The notes: generated by a model not told the origin, from the sequence alone. A stretch of DNA of 64,000 bases from Prorocentrum cordatum (GCA_963575745.1 CAUYUJ010019615.1:243501-307500); one strand, 5' to 3'; counted from the stretch's first letter, positions 49,980-60,560 are shown. Translations and numbers: made by a program.

Positions 49980-50400
49980 CGGGGGGCCCGCTTGCAAAGA
50001 GAGTGCGACGTCCGGGGTTTGGGCGGGCGGTGGCTGCGAGCGCTGGTCTCGGCGGCGCGCAGCCTGGGGCCGTGGACACGCTGACGGCGATGTGGGTAGC
50101 GGCGGTGCGGGCTTCGGCGTTGCAGGGCGGGGGGCGGTTCGTGGCCAGCCCCAAGGGTAGGGAAGCGTTGTTCGCGCTTTCCCTGCCAGGCGTCGTGCCC
50201 TCTTCGCTGGGCGCCGTTGCGCTTTTGTTGGCATGCAGGGCAGCTGGCGTATTCCCGACGTCGCCGTGCACCAGCATCGCCGTCGGTGCGGCCTTGGAGG
50301 GGGTCCGGGGCCGGGGGGGGGGCCTCCCGAGATGGCCGCCGCGCCTCTCTCGGCGGGTGTGCGGCGCACGGCTCTGTGGAGGGCCCGGCCCCATGAGGCC
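49980..50400 (+). CDS. Coding-like GC-rich block (strand uncertain)
   Basis: A + frame reads GAVDTLTAMWVAAVRASALQ, then GGGRFVASPKGREALFALSL and SSLGAVALLLACRAAGVFPT, with hydrophobic helices. A minus frame is also open throughout. The + frame looks more protein-like to me. I do not recognise it. Confidence 0.3.
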
Positions 50401-50775
50401 CCCATTGGCTTGCCGAGAAGGAGGGCCTTACTCCTCGCCTCGTAGCCCCTGCTGTCCGTCACCACCCACCAAACTCAGAGGAGGAACAAGTACCCATACC
50501 GCTACCATTCCCTTGTTGTGCCCTTCGTTGGATTCGCATCGAAATCCTGGTCAGAACGCACCCGAGGAGAGGTCCGGGGAGTAGCGGGATCGGTTCCCCA
50601 CCAGAACCACCCCAACCTGACCCGAAGTCCCCAACTTGCCCTCCGTTCCTGGGGGGGGAGGTGGGGCGTCGGGGAGCACTGAGATAACAATGTGGGAACC
50701 CGTGCCCCCTCCCAACCCGAAGTCTGGGTCTTCGGGTTCGGTTGGGGAGGTCTGGTAGGTAGTCAGTCCAGGCCT

Positions 50776-50905
50776 CTGGCGGGGTCCGAGCAGATGGGAT
50801 CGGAGGATCACAACGCACCGCCGATGCATCGGCGATGTGGCTCGAGGTGGGGTCCGCCACGTTGCCTTCACATCGCCGATGCATTGGCGATGCGGCGCCG
50901 TCGTC
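50776..50905 (+). mobile_element. ATGCATCGGCGATG palindromic element
   Basis: GGGTCCGAGCAGATGGGATC, GCCGATGCATCGGCGATGTG and CATCGCCGATGCATTGGCGA. It is a shorter relative of 29150-29375. Confidence 0.75.
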
Positions 50906-51604
50906 CGCTCTTGCTATCGGGCGTCAAGGGAACGCGCACCCATACGACTCGATTGAGGAATTCTGCACCAGCTCACTCGACCCTGGCACTTGCAGTGTAC
51001 TGGGTGCATTCCCCCGTCGGTCTTGCTAATCGGCGCGTGTGTTGTCAGATACCGCCAGTTTGCGGACGTCGATGGGTAATTCCGCTTGGGTCGGGTGCAG
51101 TCGGACTGCCGTGCCGCGCGCACCCGTGGAGTGCCCCTAGCTGCATGCACTAGAGGGTGTTCTGCTGGAGGGGGTCTTAACAGTGTTCGACGATGCTGGA
51201 GTCAAGTGGGGGGATGCCAGTCGGGGCCCAAGGAAATCGGTCGCATGCACCGTGCGCCCATGCAGCATGCGCGGCGGACTCAAATTAGTTGCATGGCAGA
51301 AGCATCCGTGGTCACTTTTCCAAAAAGTACCTCCTTCCCCTCCTCCTCCTCCTCCTCCTCCAACTCTCAAACCCCTCTTCTTCCACCATCTCCCTCTGCA
51401 TTTCCTTCGCCACATCTTCGGAAGGAGAAGTGACACCACCATCACCGCCAGGGCGGGCACCTCCAGCGAGGAGGTCAACGATGCGTCCCCGAGCTGGGGA
51501 TAGGGGATGTCTCGAGCGAGAGGGGGGGACCACACCACCAGGAGCACCCTCCCTGGCGCCTCGCGCTGGTTGTGGTGATTTCGCCCCTCCTGCAGCGCTG
51601 CTGC

Positions 51605-52040
51605 AAAACCCCTCTTCCCTCCTCCTCCTCCTCCTCCTCCTCTCCTCCTCCTCGTCCTCCTCCTCCTCCTCCTCTTCCCTCCTCCCTCTCTCCTCCTCTT
51701 CCTCTCCTTCCTCCTCCTCCTCCTCCTCCTCTCCTCCTCCTCCTCCTCTCCTCCTCTCCCTTCCTCCTCCTCTCCTCTCCTCCTCCCTCCTCCTCCCTCC
51801 TCCTCTTATCCTCCTCCTCTTATCCTCCTCCTCCTCCTCCTCCTTCTCCTCCTCCCCTTTCCTCCCCCCTCCTCCTCCTCTCCTCCTCTCCCTCCTCCTC
51901 TTCCTCCTCCTCCTCCTCCTCTCCTCCTCCTCCTCTCCCTCCTCCTCCTCTCCCTCCTCCTCCCTCCTCCTCCTCCTCCTCCTCCTCCTCCTCCTCCTCC
52001 TCCCCGTTCCTCCTCCTCCTCCTCCTCCTCCTCCTCCTGT
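51605..52040 (-). repeat. (CTC)n array
   Basis: About 430 bp of CTC triplets with CCT and TTC variants. A smaller CTC run precedes it at 51338-51360. Confidence 0.97.
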
Positions 52041-52129
52041 TCCCACAATGTCCTGCCCGAGCACCCCTTCGACGGTGATCGCCACTCCAGAACGTGGTGG
52101 ACATAGCGACGACTTGAATGACAATGATA

Positions 52130-52465
52130 CTGGCAGAACGCAAAGTCCTGTGCACGGGTGCTCCTCGAGCCCGTTGCTGCAGGCTCAGTCGTCGCCAATT
52201 TCGCTGGATGCTACTGGCAGGACGCAAAGTCCTCAGCACGGGTGCTCCTCGAACCCTATGCTGCAGGCTCAATCGTCGCCAACGTTGTCGGATGCTGCTG
52301 GCAGAACGCAAAGTCTTGGGCAGAGGACCTCTCTGAGCTCGCAGGTGCAGGCTCAGACATCGCCAAGGACGCCTGTTGTTACTGGCAGAACGCAAAGTCC
52401 TGTGCACGGGTGCTCCTCGAGCCCGTCGCCTCAGGCTCGTCCGTCGCCGAAGCTGCTGAATGATG
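52130..52465 (+). repeat. Four 84-bp tandem units, open in frame
   Basis: Units start at 52130, 52214, 52298 and 52382, exactly 84 bp (28 codons) apart. In one + frame each encodes GRTQSPVHGCSSSP, then LQAQSSP. Units differ by scattered substitutions without indels. The + frame stays open to 52854, with a Ser/Thr/Pro-rich sequence. Two minus frames are open as well. The constant 84-bp period without frameshift hints at coding constraint, but no domain is present and the frame continues upstream into the CTC array. Confidence 0.85.
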
Positions 52466-52893
52466 GTGGAAATCCTGGCCTCTGCAATTCAAGGGGGAAA
52501 GGTGAGCGTGGCGCCGAAAATAATCTGCCTCTCGTTTGCCCGCTCGGTCCCATCATTCGCTCCGTGGCCGTCCGCCGAGCTCGTGACTCCTCTGCTGTCC
52601 TCTCGACCCGCCCTCTCGTTCCTGCTGATGACCCTCCTGCTTCTGCCTCTCTTCCTCGCTCTCGCGTGCCGCCGCCTGCGGCGCTGATTGAAATACCGCT
52701 TTCCGCCCACTTGCACGTGACGTTCGACACAGGCGGGCGCCCACCGCCTGCCCCGCTGCCAGCGGCCGCGGCCCCTGCTTCTCTGTCCTCCGCTCTGATC
52801 GCTGGTGTAGCCAGTCGCTCGAGCTCGGGGAAGTGCGCTCAGCTGTTGAGCTGAGTGCAGTGGTCGGTCGGAGGGATCTCTCCTCTACGCTGC

Positions 52894-52913
52894 GCTCCTC
52901 CTCCTCCTCCTCC

Positions 52914-52940
<27 letters not shown>
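52894..52940 (-). repeat. (CTC)n microsatellite
   Basis: About 15 CTC triplets. Further pyrimidine-rich TCCTCCTCC sequence continues at 53080-53240. Confidence 0.95.
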
Positions 52941-52947
<7 letters not shown>

Positions 52948-53689
52948 TCCTCCTCTCTCCCCTCGTGTTCGGCGCCTGCCTGCCATGTGCGACGATGTTC
53001 GGCTGGCGAGCACGGCGCGCTGCCTCCGGTGGGCACTCCGCCCTCCTCGTGTCCTTGGCCTACCCCTCGTAGTCGTGTCCTACTCCTCCTCGTTCTCCTC
53101 GTACTCCTCTTATCCTCCTCCTCCTTTTTGTCCTGCTCCTCCTCCTGTCCTCCTGCTCCCCTGTCCTCCTCTTCCTTCTCCTCTTACTCCTCCGTGTGTC
53201 CTCATCCTCCTCCTCCTCCTCCTTTTTGTTGTTTTCCTCATCCCTCGTCGTCGCCCGCCTCCTCCTTCCCCTCTTTCCCTATCATTATTCCCTTGTTCTC
53301 GTCGTCGTTCCCATTCTCCTTCCCCCTCACGCCTTCCTCAGTTTCCTCCTTCCCTGATTCTGTCACTCACAGCTGGTGTCTTTCCTTGTGCTCGACGCGC
53401 TCAACCAGCTCGAGCTCCAGATCCGACTCAGTTCTAACACGGCACGAACTAAGAAGGGGCGAATCCGAACCGAGGCGAACCGAGCGCGTGGGGAGACAAA
53501 CCATGGGACGACCCACCCTGCTAGTAAGCATTGTCCGTTGGATCCGCGGCTGCAGCTCCTCCTGCACCCATTGCTTCGGCTCCTGCTCATCCTCCTTCCC
53601 CCCCTTCTCCTCCTGTTCCTCTTCCTGGAACTCCACAGGATAGGGCCCCCGCTCGAGACCTCCCCGTACTTCCTTCCAGATTGTTTTAG

Positions 53690-54005
53690 ATATCCCCCGT
53701 GTGTGGCTCGGACATGTGGTTACACGTGCCAGGTGCACAGGCGCCAGACGCATGAACGCATGTTAGACACCCCCTCCAGCGCACTTTTTTGCACGTTTTG
53801 AGAGGCCTACGACCACATGTTTGATACCCCCTGGATGGCCCAGACACGTGGAAACACGTGCCAAGTGCACAGTCGCCAAACGCATTTTGGATACCCCCTC
53901 CACGCACGCATTTGAACCTATTTGGAGCCCGGCGACCACAGGTTAGATAATTCCCCGGGTGGCCTGGGCACATAAAAACACGTGGTTCCAGTTCGGGACA
54001 GTCAT
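53690..54005 (+). repeat. ~130-bp tandem repeat, CACGTG-rich
   Basis: Units begin at about 53690, 53823 and 53951 with (C/T)CCCC(C/G)(T/G)G(G/T)(G/A)TGGC and carry ACACGTG(G/C), GCCAGACGCAT and GCGACCACA(T/G)GTT. Related units occur at 57440-57640. Confidence 0.85.
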
Positions 54006-54419
54006 GCTATACACGCTGGTAGCTTGGACACGTGTACACTGGACGTGCGCAAACTTGTTTGCCAAAGACTGGCGCCAGACACATGGCGCCGTCCATCTTG
54101 TTCGCGTCACGAGGGCTTTGTGTGGAACGGCGGTCATGGCCGGCACGGGGTCACACAGCCCCGTCGGGCTCCCGATGGTTCCCCCCACCACGAGGGTCGA
54201 GGGCTCCCGAGAGGGGTCACACAACATGCCCGCAACCCCTGGCGTGTGGTCGCCACGAGTTGGCAACGGTGCGAAATGAACAGGGTCCCATTGTAGATAC
54301 GCGCGCACACACACACATACACACGCGCACGTATTTTTAAGTGCTGCCAAGCCGACAGCCACATGATAGATGTCCCTCCGGGTAGCCTCGACATCTGGAA
54401 ACACGCGCGAAGTTGGTGC
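54006..54419. other. No gene supported
   Basis: Unique sequence with a CGTGGAAACACGTG-like remnant of the neighbouring tandem repeat near 54385, and a CACACACAT run at 54305-54325. Confidence 0.35.
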
Positions 54420-56340
54420 ATGCTATATATACACATACACATATTCCTCTTCCTATATTTTTACAACCCGGGCGGGGGGACCCCCCCCAAAAAAAAAAAC
54501 AAAAAAAATTGACCCCCGGGATCTGGGGTTCTCGGGCTCCCTTGGACGTCCTTGGAAAAGGTCACCCGGCTTTCCGGGTCTGCACACACGCCTTGCCAGC
54601 AGACCCAGAGCGATCCGAGGGGTCATCAGAAAGGCTCAAGGGAGGCCCCGGACAGCACGAGAGCGCTCCAAGAGGGAGTCCACTTGCGTCAGGACGGCCC
54701 AAAAGACCCCCAAGGCACCCCGAAAAGCTTTCCAAGGGGCCTTGAAAGCACACAAATCGTCCTATTCCCTTCGTAGAACTTACAATTTTAGCATATTCGC
54801 CTTTCGGATTTCCCCAGCTTTCAAGACGGTTTCAAAGCCCCCGAGATCGCCTCCAGACGCCCCAAAAGGCCCCCAAGAAAGCTTCAAGACGGCCGAGCCG
54901 GGCCACACGATCGCCCACGAGAGCTCCAAGACAGCCCATAATGAAACCAAGAGACCCCCCCAAGGGCTCCCAGCACAGACCCAAAAGGGCCATGGGAGGT
55001 CCCCAGAAGTGCCCAAGATGGGTCCAAAGGGGGCTCCAGCGGGCCCAAGCTCCCCAAGACGGCCCAAGAATGCCCCAGGATGGCCCACGAAGGCGCCAAA
55101 ACGGCCCACGAGGGCCCCGAAGACACCCCCACGACGTTTCCGAATGCCAACATCAAGACCCCCAAGGCACCCAAAAAGCTTTCCAAGGGGCCTTCAAACT
55201 ACAAAGAATCGTCCCATTCCCTTTGTAAAACTTACAATTTTAGCAGATTCGCCTTTCGGAATTCATCAGCTTTCAAGACGGTTTCAAAGCCCCCGAGATC
55301 GCCTCAAGACGCCCCAAAAGGCCCCCCAGAAAGCTTCAAGACGGCCGAGCCGGGCCACACGATCGCCCACGAGAGCCCCAAGACAGCCCATAATGAAACC
55401 AAGAGACCCCCAAGGGCTCCCAGCACAGACCCAAAAGGGCCATGGGAGGTCCCCGGAAGTGCCCAAGATGGGTACAAAGGGGGCTCCAGCGGGCCCAAGC
55501 TCCCCAAGACGACCCAAGAAGGCCCCAGGACGGCCCATGAAGGCGCCAAAACGGCCCACGAGGGCCCCGAAGACACCCCCACGACGTTTCCGAATGCCAA
55601 CATCAAGACCCCCAAGGCACCCAAAAAGCTTTCCAAGGGGCCTTCAAACTACAAAAAATCGTCCCATTCCCTTTGTAAAACTTACACATTTTTAGCATAT
55701 TCTCCTTTCGGACTTCATCAGCTTTCAAGACGGTTTCAAAGCCCCCGAGATCGCCTCAAGGCGCCCCAAAAGATCCCCTTAGAAAGCTTCAAGGCGGCCG
55801 AGCCGGGCCCCACCATCGCCCACGAGAGCCCCAAGACAGCCCATAATGGAACCAAGAGACCCCCAAGGGCTCCCAGCACAGACCCAAAAGGGCCATGGGA
55901 GGTCCCCGGAAGTGCCCAAGATGGGTCCAAAGGGGGCTCCAGCGGGCCCAAGCTCCCCAAGACGACCCAAGAAGGCCCCAGGACGACCCATGAAGGCGCC
56001 AAAACGGCCCACGAGGGCCCCGAAAACACCCCCACGATGCTTCCGAATTCCAACATTCATTGATTTTGCTCCCATGACATTTCACGTTGTGACCCAGCCG
56101 TCGAGGGTCTCGTGGCATGCAGCGAAGATGCCCGAGGATGCCCCGTACGAGTTGCATACGCATGTTCATACCCTTACACACGTAAATTTATATGTACATA
56201 TGTACGCTGTACACACATACAACAATATAAGTATATTGTGTACACCTAGACATTTATACGGAACATACACGCACGTGCGCGTGTATACATGCATGCGCGC
56301 ATGTACGCACGCACGCATGCCGCTTGCGTGCAGAACTCAG
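54420..56340 (-). repeat. 1.9-kb dispersed repeat, copy 2 (inverted)
   Basis: Reverse complement of 31292-33185 with high similarity over its whole length, including three tandem ~450-bp units (CGAATGCCAACAT-type marker at 55141 and 55591, and a variant at 56044), the A/C-rich tract near 54480-54510 and the CGCACGCATGC end. The copies lie 21 kb apart in opposite orientation. Confidence 0.93.
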
Positions 56341-56717
56341 ACACCATGACGGCGGGATCGGAGATGGAGAAGGGGAAGCTGGGGCATCCTTCTGGCTCGC
56401 CACAATCACACGAACATATAGCACCAGTGATGCAAGATGGGCTGGCGGAGTGAGCGAAGCGATTAACAAGAGAAGTGTAAGCACGATCTCCACCAGCCGA
56501 TCTGTTTCACCAGACAATGTGTGGAGGGAAAGAGAAGGAGGAGAAGAGGAGGAGGGTAGCTGCTGGGAGTGAAATTAATAGCGAAGTCGCACTCGAGCGC
56601 AAGTGGGGTTGCCACACCTTGCGATGTGTGTACCAGGGCCCCCCAGGAAGCCTCAGGAGACCCAATTTGGATACCGGAGGATGATCCAGGAGGCCACAGG
56701 ATTGGGAGTGTTGTGTG

Positions 56718-56718
56718 G

Positions 56719-56782
<64 letters not shown>

Positions 56783-56800
56783 TGTGTGCTTTGTGTTGTG
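56718..56800 (+). repeat. (GT)n microsatellite
   Basis: About 40 uninterrupted GT dinucleotides. Confidence 0.98.
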
Positions 56801-56899
56801 CGTGTTTTCTGTGCGTTGTAGGTGTTGTGTGTGTGCTATGTTTGTCTAGCGTGTGATATGTGTTGGGTGTGATTTGTGTCGCTGTGGGTGCATGTAGTT

Positions 56900-57150
56900 C
56901 TGAGGCCCCAGGAGGCCCCAGGCGGCCTCAGGAGGCCCCAGGAGACCCCAGGAGCCTCCAGGAGGCCCCAAGAGGCTCCAGGAGGCCGCAGGAGGCCCCA
57001 GGAGGCCCCAGGAGGTTCCAGGAGACCCCCAGGAGGCTCCGAGGCGGGGTCTGGGGTACCAGAAGGTACAGAAAGCTCCAGGAGGCCCCAGGAGGTTCCA
57101 GGAGGCCCCCAGGAGGCTCCGAGGCGGGGCCTGGGGTACCAGAAGGTACG
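56900..57150 (+). repeat. ~10-bp CCCCAGGAGG minisatellite
   Basis: About 20 units of CCCCAGGAGG or CTCCAGGAGG. It contains a 90-bp direct repeat with AGGCTCCGAGGCGGGG at about 57036 and 57114. Confidence 0.92.
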
Positions 57151-57409
57151 TCGGGGCTCGATTTTGGGAGGATGTCTCAGGCGAAACCGCCATTCTCTGA
57201 GAATCGGGGTCAAAATCATTGAAATTACCAGTTGTTTTTGAAGGTTTGATGTTAAAGTGTTGAAAACCTGACGTCACGATCTGTGTCATGGGTGCCACCG
57301 ATTTTCAGAATTTCGAGGCTGTCCCTAGCGAAGCGGCAAGAAAAATCGCGAACGACGCGGCGCGTATGCATTCATCGCTTCTGAGCTTTAGTCCGTCGGA
57401 GAGGTGCGT

Positions 57410-57430
57410 ATATATATATATATATATATG
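57410..57430. repeat. (TA)n microsatellite
   Basis: About nine TA dinucleotides. Confidence 0.95.
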
Positions 57431-57439
57431 TCTTCCATC

Positions 57440-57640
57440 CGCGCACGCATGTTGACGTGTGGGGAGCCCGACGACCACATGTTGCATGACCCCCTGGGTG
57501 GCCTGGACACTTGCCACGCGAACTGGTGCAAGATGCATGTTATGCGTCCCCTCCGCGCACGCATTTAAATGTGAGAAGAGTCCGACGACCTCTTGTTAGA
57601 TATCCCCCTGGGTGGTCTGAACACGTGAAAACCAGTGCTT
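57440..57640 (+). repeat. Two units of the CACGTG-rich tandem repeat
   Basis: CCGACGACCACATGTT, GACCCCCTGGGTGGCCTGGA, CGCGCACGCATTTAAATG, then CCGACGACCTCTTGTT and TCCCCCTGGGTGGTCTGAAC, as in 53690-54005. Confidence 0.8.
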
Positions 57641-58430
57641 CGCTCGAGACATCCTCAGCATATTCTGCAGAACAAGCGATTCGCTCGAGACATCCCCAAC
57701 TCTGCATAAGCAGCGATTCGCTTGCGTCGTCCCCAAGCAATGATCTGGCACACACGTTTCGCATGGGACACCCTCCACATGTTCATCAGCCGTCCCTTCA
57801 GCGAGAGCCCTGGGCCCGAGCCCCTTCTGGCAACCATATAGAAACAACCATAGTCGATGAGAACGAGGGCGTGGAGGAGGAGGAGGAGGAGAAGGAGGAG
57901 GAGGAAGAACAGAACACGCAGGCGGGGAGGAGGCGCATCCCCACTCTCTGTCGTGTAATCATCCGCGGTTCCCCTTCTCATCATCTGTTCTGTTTGCCCC
58001 ATGTTATCCTCCGTATCCTCATCCACTTCTTCCCTCGTCTTTGTTGTTTCGCACTTATCATCACCATCTCGAGTTCCCCTCCCATGATCTCCGTCCTCCC
58101 TGCACCTTCTTTCCCTCCTCATCCTCCCCGCTTACATTGTCATCCCTCATTTTTCTTCTTCTTCTTCGTCGTATTCGTTGGGAGGTGGCCGAGCTCTGTT
58201 GCCGATGCCGAAGAGATCCTCCTCACTCTTCACCCCTAAACCCCATCCGTCCCTCGTACTGTCATCCCCTGTTTGTGTCCACTACATCCTCCTCTCTCGT
58301 CGTCCTCCTGCTCACGTGCTCGGCGGATTCACTTAACCTGTCCAGACACAATTGCATTGCCACTGCCTCTTTCTCCCCCCACTCACTCGTCCTCCTTATC
58401 CCTCGGCCTTCTTCCCCTCATTCCTTTCTC
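57641..58430. other. Unique and pyrimidine-rich sequence, no gene supported
   Basis: Includes two GCGATTCGCT(T/C)G(A/C)GACATCC-type units at 57640-57740. The 57960-58430 part is C/T-rich with TTCTTCTTC runs. Confidence 0.35.
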
Positions 58431-58625
58431 CCCCTCCTTTCCCCTTCACATCCCCCTCCTCCCTCGCCTCCTTCACCCTCGTCCTCCTCCCTCTCTCTCA
58501 CCTCCCCTCCTTCCGCCCTCCCTCCCTCCCTCCCTTCCTCCCTTTCCGCCTTCCCTCCCTCCCTCCCCCCCTCCTTCTCCCCTCCCCCCCTCCTTCCCCT
58601 TCCTCCCTCCCTCCCCGCCTCCGGC
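58431..58625 (-). repeat. (CCCT)n-type pyrimidine tract
   Basis: CCTCC and CCCTCCCT units, nearly pure C and T. Confidence 0.85.
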
Positions 58626-58795
58626 GACGAGTCCGATGTCGCCGTCGTCGCTGTCGCCTTCGCCTCGCGCCGCCGTCGTTGTCGCCCTTGCGCCGTCGAC
58701 ACCGGCGGCTTTCGCCGCCGCCGAGCGACGCGGGCGCGGGCGGTGGCCGAAGCGTGTGCCGTCGGGGCCCACGTGACGGGGGTCAGCGCTAACCC

Positions 58796-58965
58796 CTGAG
58801 ATCCGACGTTGCAAAACGTTGCAACATCGCAGAAATCACGACTGGACCCCCGGACCCCATCTTTCTGCGGCATTCTTCGACACGGATCGATCTGTGAGGG
58901 TCTCAGGGCCCGAAATGGGGCGAAAACGCCCGGCTCAAAAAAATAGGATCGCCAGGACCTCGGGG
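58796..58965 (+). mobile_element. Reference copy of the GAGATCCGACGTTGCAA element
   Basis: GAGATCCGACGTTGCAAAAC, GGACCCCCGGACCCCATC, GGATCGATCTGTGAGGGTCT, GGGCCCGAAATGGGGCGAAA, ACGCCCGGCTC and GGATCGCCAGGACCTC. Inverted arms link GAGATCC... with GGATCGCC.... Confidence 0.85.
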
Positions 58966-59546
58966 ACGGGGGTCAGCTACTTCCTTGTGGCCAGCCCGAG
59001 TTTGGGGGCCACGCGGGGTCGACCCATAGCCCCACGCTTTGCTGACCCGGGCGTGATTGCCACTGAGCGGCCGGCCTTGCTTCCCGACATGTCCCCACGC
59101 ACCCAGCCGCTCCAATTTGTCTGATGCGTGGGCCTCGGAGATCTGGACCACGCACGGGGCCGGTTTTTCGCCCTGAGTTTTTTTTTTAGAGCCCGAGGCC
59201 TGGCGCTGCATCTGTCTTGGAGCGTCGGATCCCTGGGGAGCGGCCAGCCTGGATTCGCGACATGTCCAGTGTCCCAGCCTGTCTGAGTGTGCGCTGACCT
59301 GGGTAATTATTTGGACGTCCGAGATGTGTACGGAAAAAATGGGGCTCAATGCGCAACAACAGCTGGTGTTCTAAACTGGCAGCGGCCACGTTTGGGCGGG
59401 CGGCCTTCTGTCTCAAGTGCGGACAGCGAGCCCTGTTCAAAATGAACCGAAACGTCTGTTGGGCATCGTGGCCGTGCTGTTGGTGCCCACGTCGATCGTG
59501 CCGAGGGCAGGGTGCGTCCCCGGTGCCGTGGCGCGCGGCGGGCCAG

Positions 59547-59627
59547 GTGCTGACCCGCCAGAAGTTCGAGTCCCTCTGCGCCGAGCTGGTGGAGCGGTGC
59601 CGGGGCCCGGTGGAGCAGGCACTGGAG
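59547..59627 (+). CDS. HSP70: HSP70 exon, LTRQKFESLCAEL segment
   Basis: Twenty-seven codons in phase 0: VLTRQKFESLCAELVERCRG, then PVEQALE. It matches the DnaK helix VTRAKFExLxxDLxxRxxEPxxxAL, which directly follows GPKH... in the family. So it continues the exon at 22871-22930 without a missing residue. The acceptor ends GGGCCAG and the donor is a GC after CTGGAG. The following segment (DAG...VILVGGxTRxP) was not found in the remaining 4.4 kb. If it is the same gene, the intron is 36.6 kb. Alternatively it belongs to a second HSP70 copy whose other exons are lost. Confidence 0.82.
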
Positions 59628-59754
59628 GCTCCCTGCGGGGCCGCGGCGTACCCTGACGACTCCTCTTTGCAAAAAAGTTTCGGCGGGCTTCGGGGGCCGT
59701 CACCGGGCTTCGGATGTAACTCCTGTGACGTCAAATTCTGACGTTGCCCTGGTC

Positions 59755-59830
59755 CGAAATCCGGCTTAATCCCGTGTAATCCCGCTCAGTCAGGCGCAAT
59801 CCCGCTCAATCCCGCTTGATCCGCGGCCTA
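59755..59830 (+). repeat. ~11-bp AATCCCGCTC repeat
   Basis: Units GGCTTAATCCCGTGTAATCC, GCAATCCCGCTCAATCCCGC and similar, about seven copies. Confidence 0.85.
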
Positions 59831-60036
59831 ATCCGACGCAGCAGCCTTCCAATGGGGTTAATTTTCCCTTAATCCTTCCGACGAAGACCTGACCGGGCCC
59901 CGGGACCTTCAAGGGACGACTCGGGGTGAGAAGCCAGTTCCTGGTAGGAGATCCAGCCCTCTGGGGAGCCACGTTGCGAAGCAGAAACTCGACGGAGGAT
60001 GATATTAGGGGAACGAAGAATGACATAAATACAAAA

Positions 60037-60172
60037 TTCCGGAGTTCCGCGCGGATTTCTCGGATCGGCGTTGGACCCTCCTGGCGGCGCCTCCGGCGCC
60101 GCCCTTGGCGCGCTCCGCGCGCCAGGGAGGGGGTCCAGCGCGGATCCAAGAAATCCGAGCGGACCTCCGAGT
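60037..60172 (+). mobile_element. GATCCGCGCGG palindromic element
   Basis: TTCCGGAGTTCCGCGCGGAT, TCTCGGATCGGCGTTGGACC, core GGCGGCGCCTCCGGCGCCGC, right GGTCCAGCGCGGATCCAAGA and GGACCTCCGAG. The arms are nearly complete over about 65 bp. Confidence 0.88.
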
Positions 60173-60174
60173 TT

Positions 60175-60560
60175 ATCTGTTGATGTTATTTGTCTGTCCC
60201 CTAGATGCCTGGGTGCACCCCCCCACCTCGCTCCTCCTTCCGCTGCCGCCCTGCCATTCTTGTTCCCGCCTCTCGCCAGGCTCAGTTCGCCGCCCCGCGC
60301 CCCTCGATAGGGCATGGTAGTCCGCAGTCCGTCTTACGAAGACTTCCCGGAAGGTCCCTTCGAGGGGCAGCCGGCACGGGTTTTCACGGCGACTGGCCGG
60401 GGTGTGGCGCATTTCCCACGGCTCAGCACAGCCGGCGTGGCTGCACGCTCTGGTGGGGCCTCGCGGCGACGCGGCCCTCGCTCGGCCGCAAGCGCGCCCA
60501 CGGCAGCGGTGGGCGGCGGTGCAGGGGGGGAGCAACAGGGTGCGGGGGGGAGGAGGAGTG
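60175..60560. other. GC-rich sequence, coding uncertain
   Basis: A + frame from 60314 reads MVVRSPSYEDFPEGPFEGQP, then ARVFTATGRGVAHFPRLST, and runs into the GGA array. It is protein-like at first but not recognised. Confidence 0.25.

Noticed and set aside
52700-52740. FDTG motif in the long + frame, suggesting a retropepsin or other aspartic protease
   Set aside because: Only the four-residue motif is present. No second protease motif, flap or neighbouring reverse transcriptase is seen.
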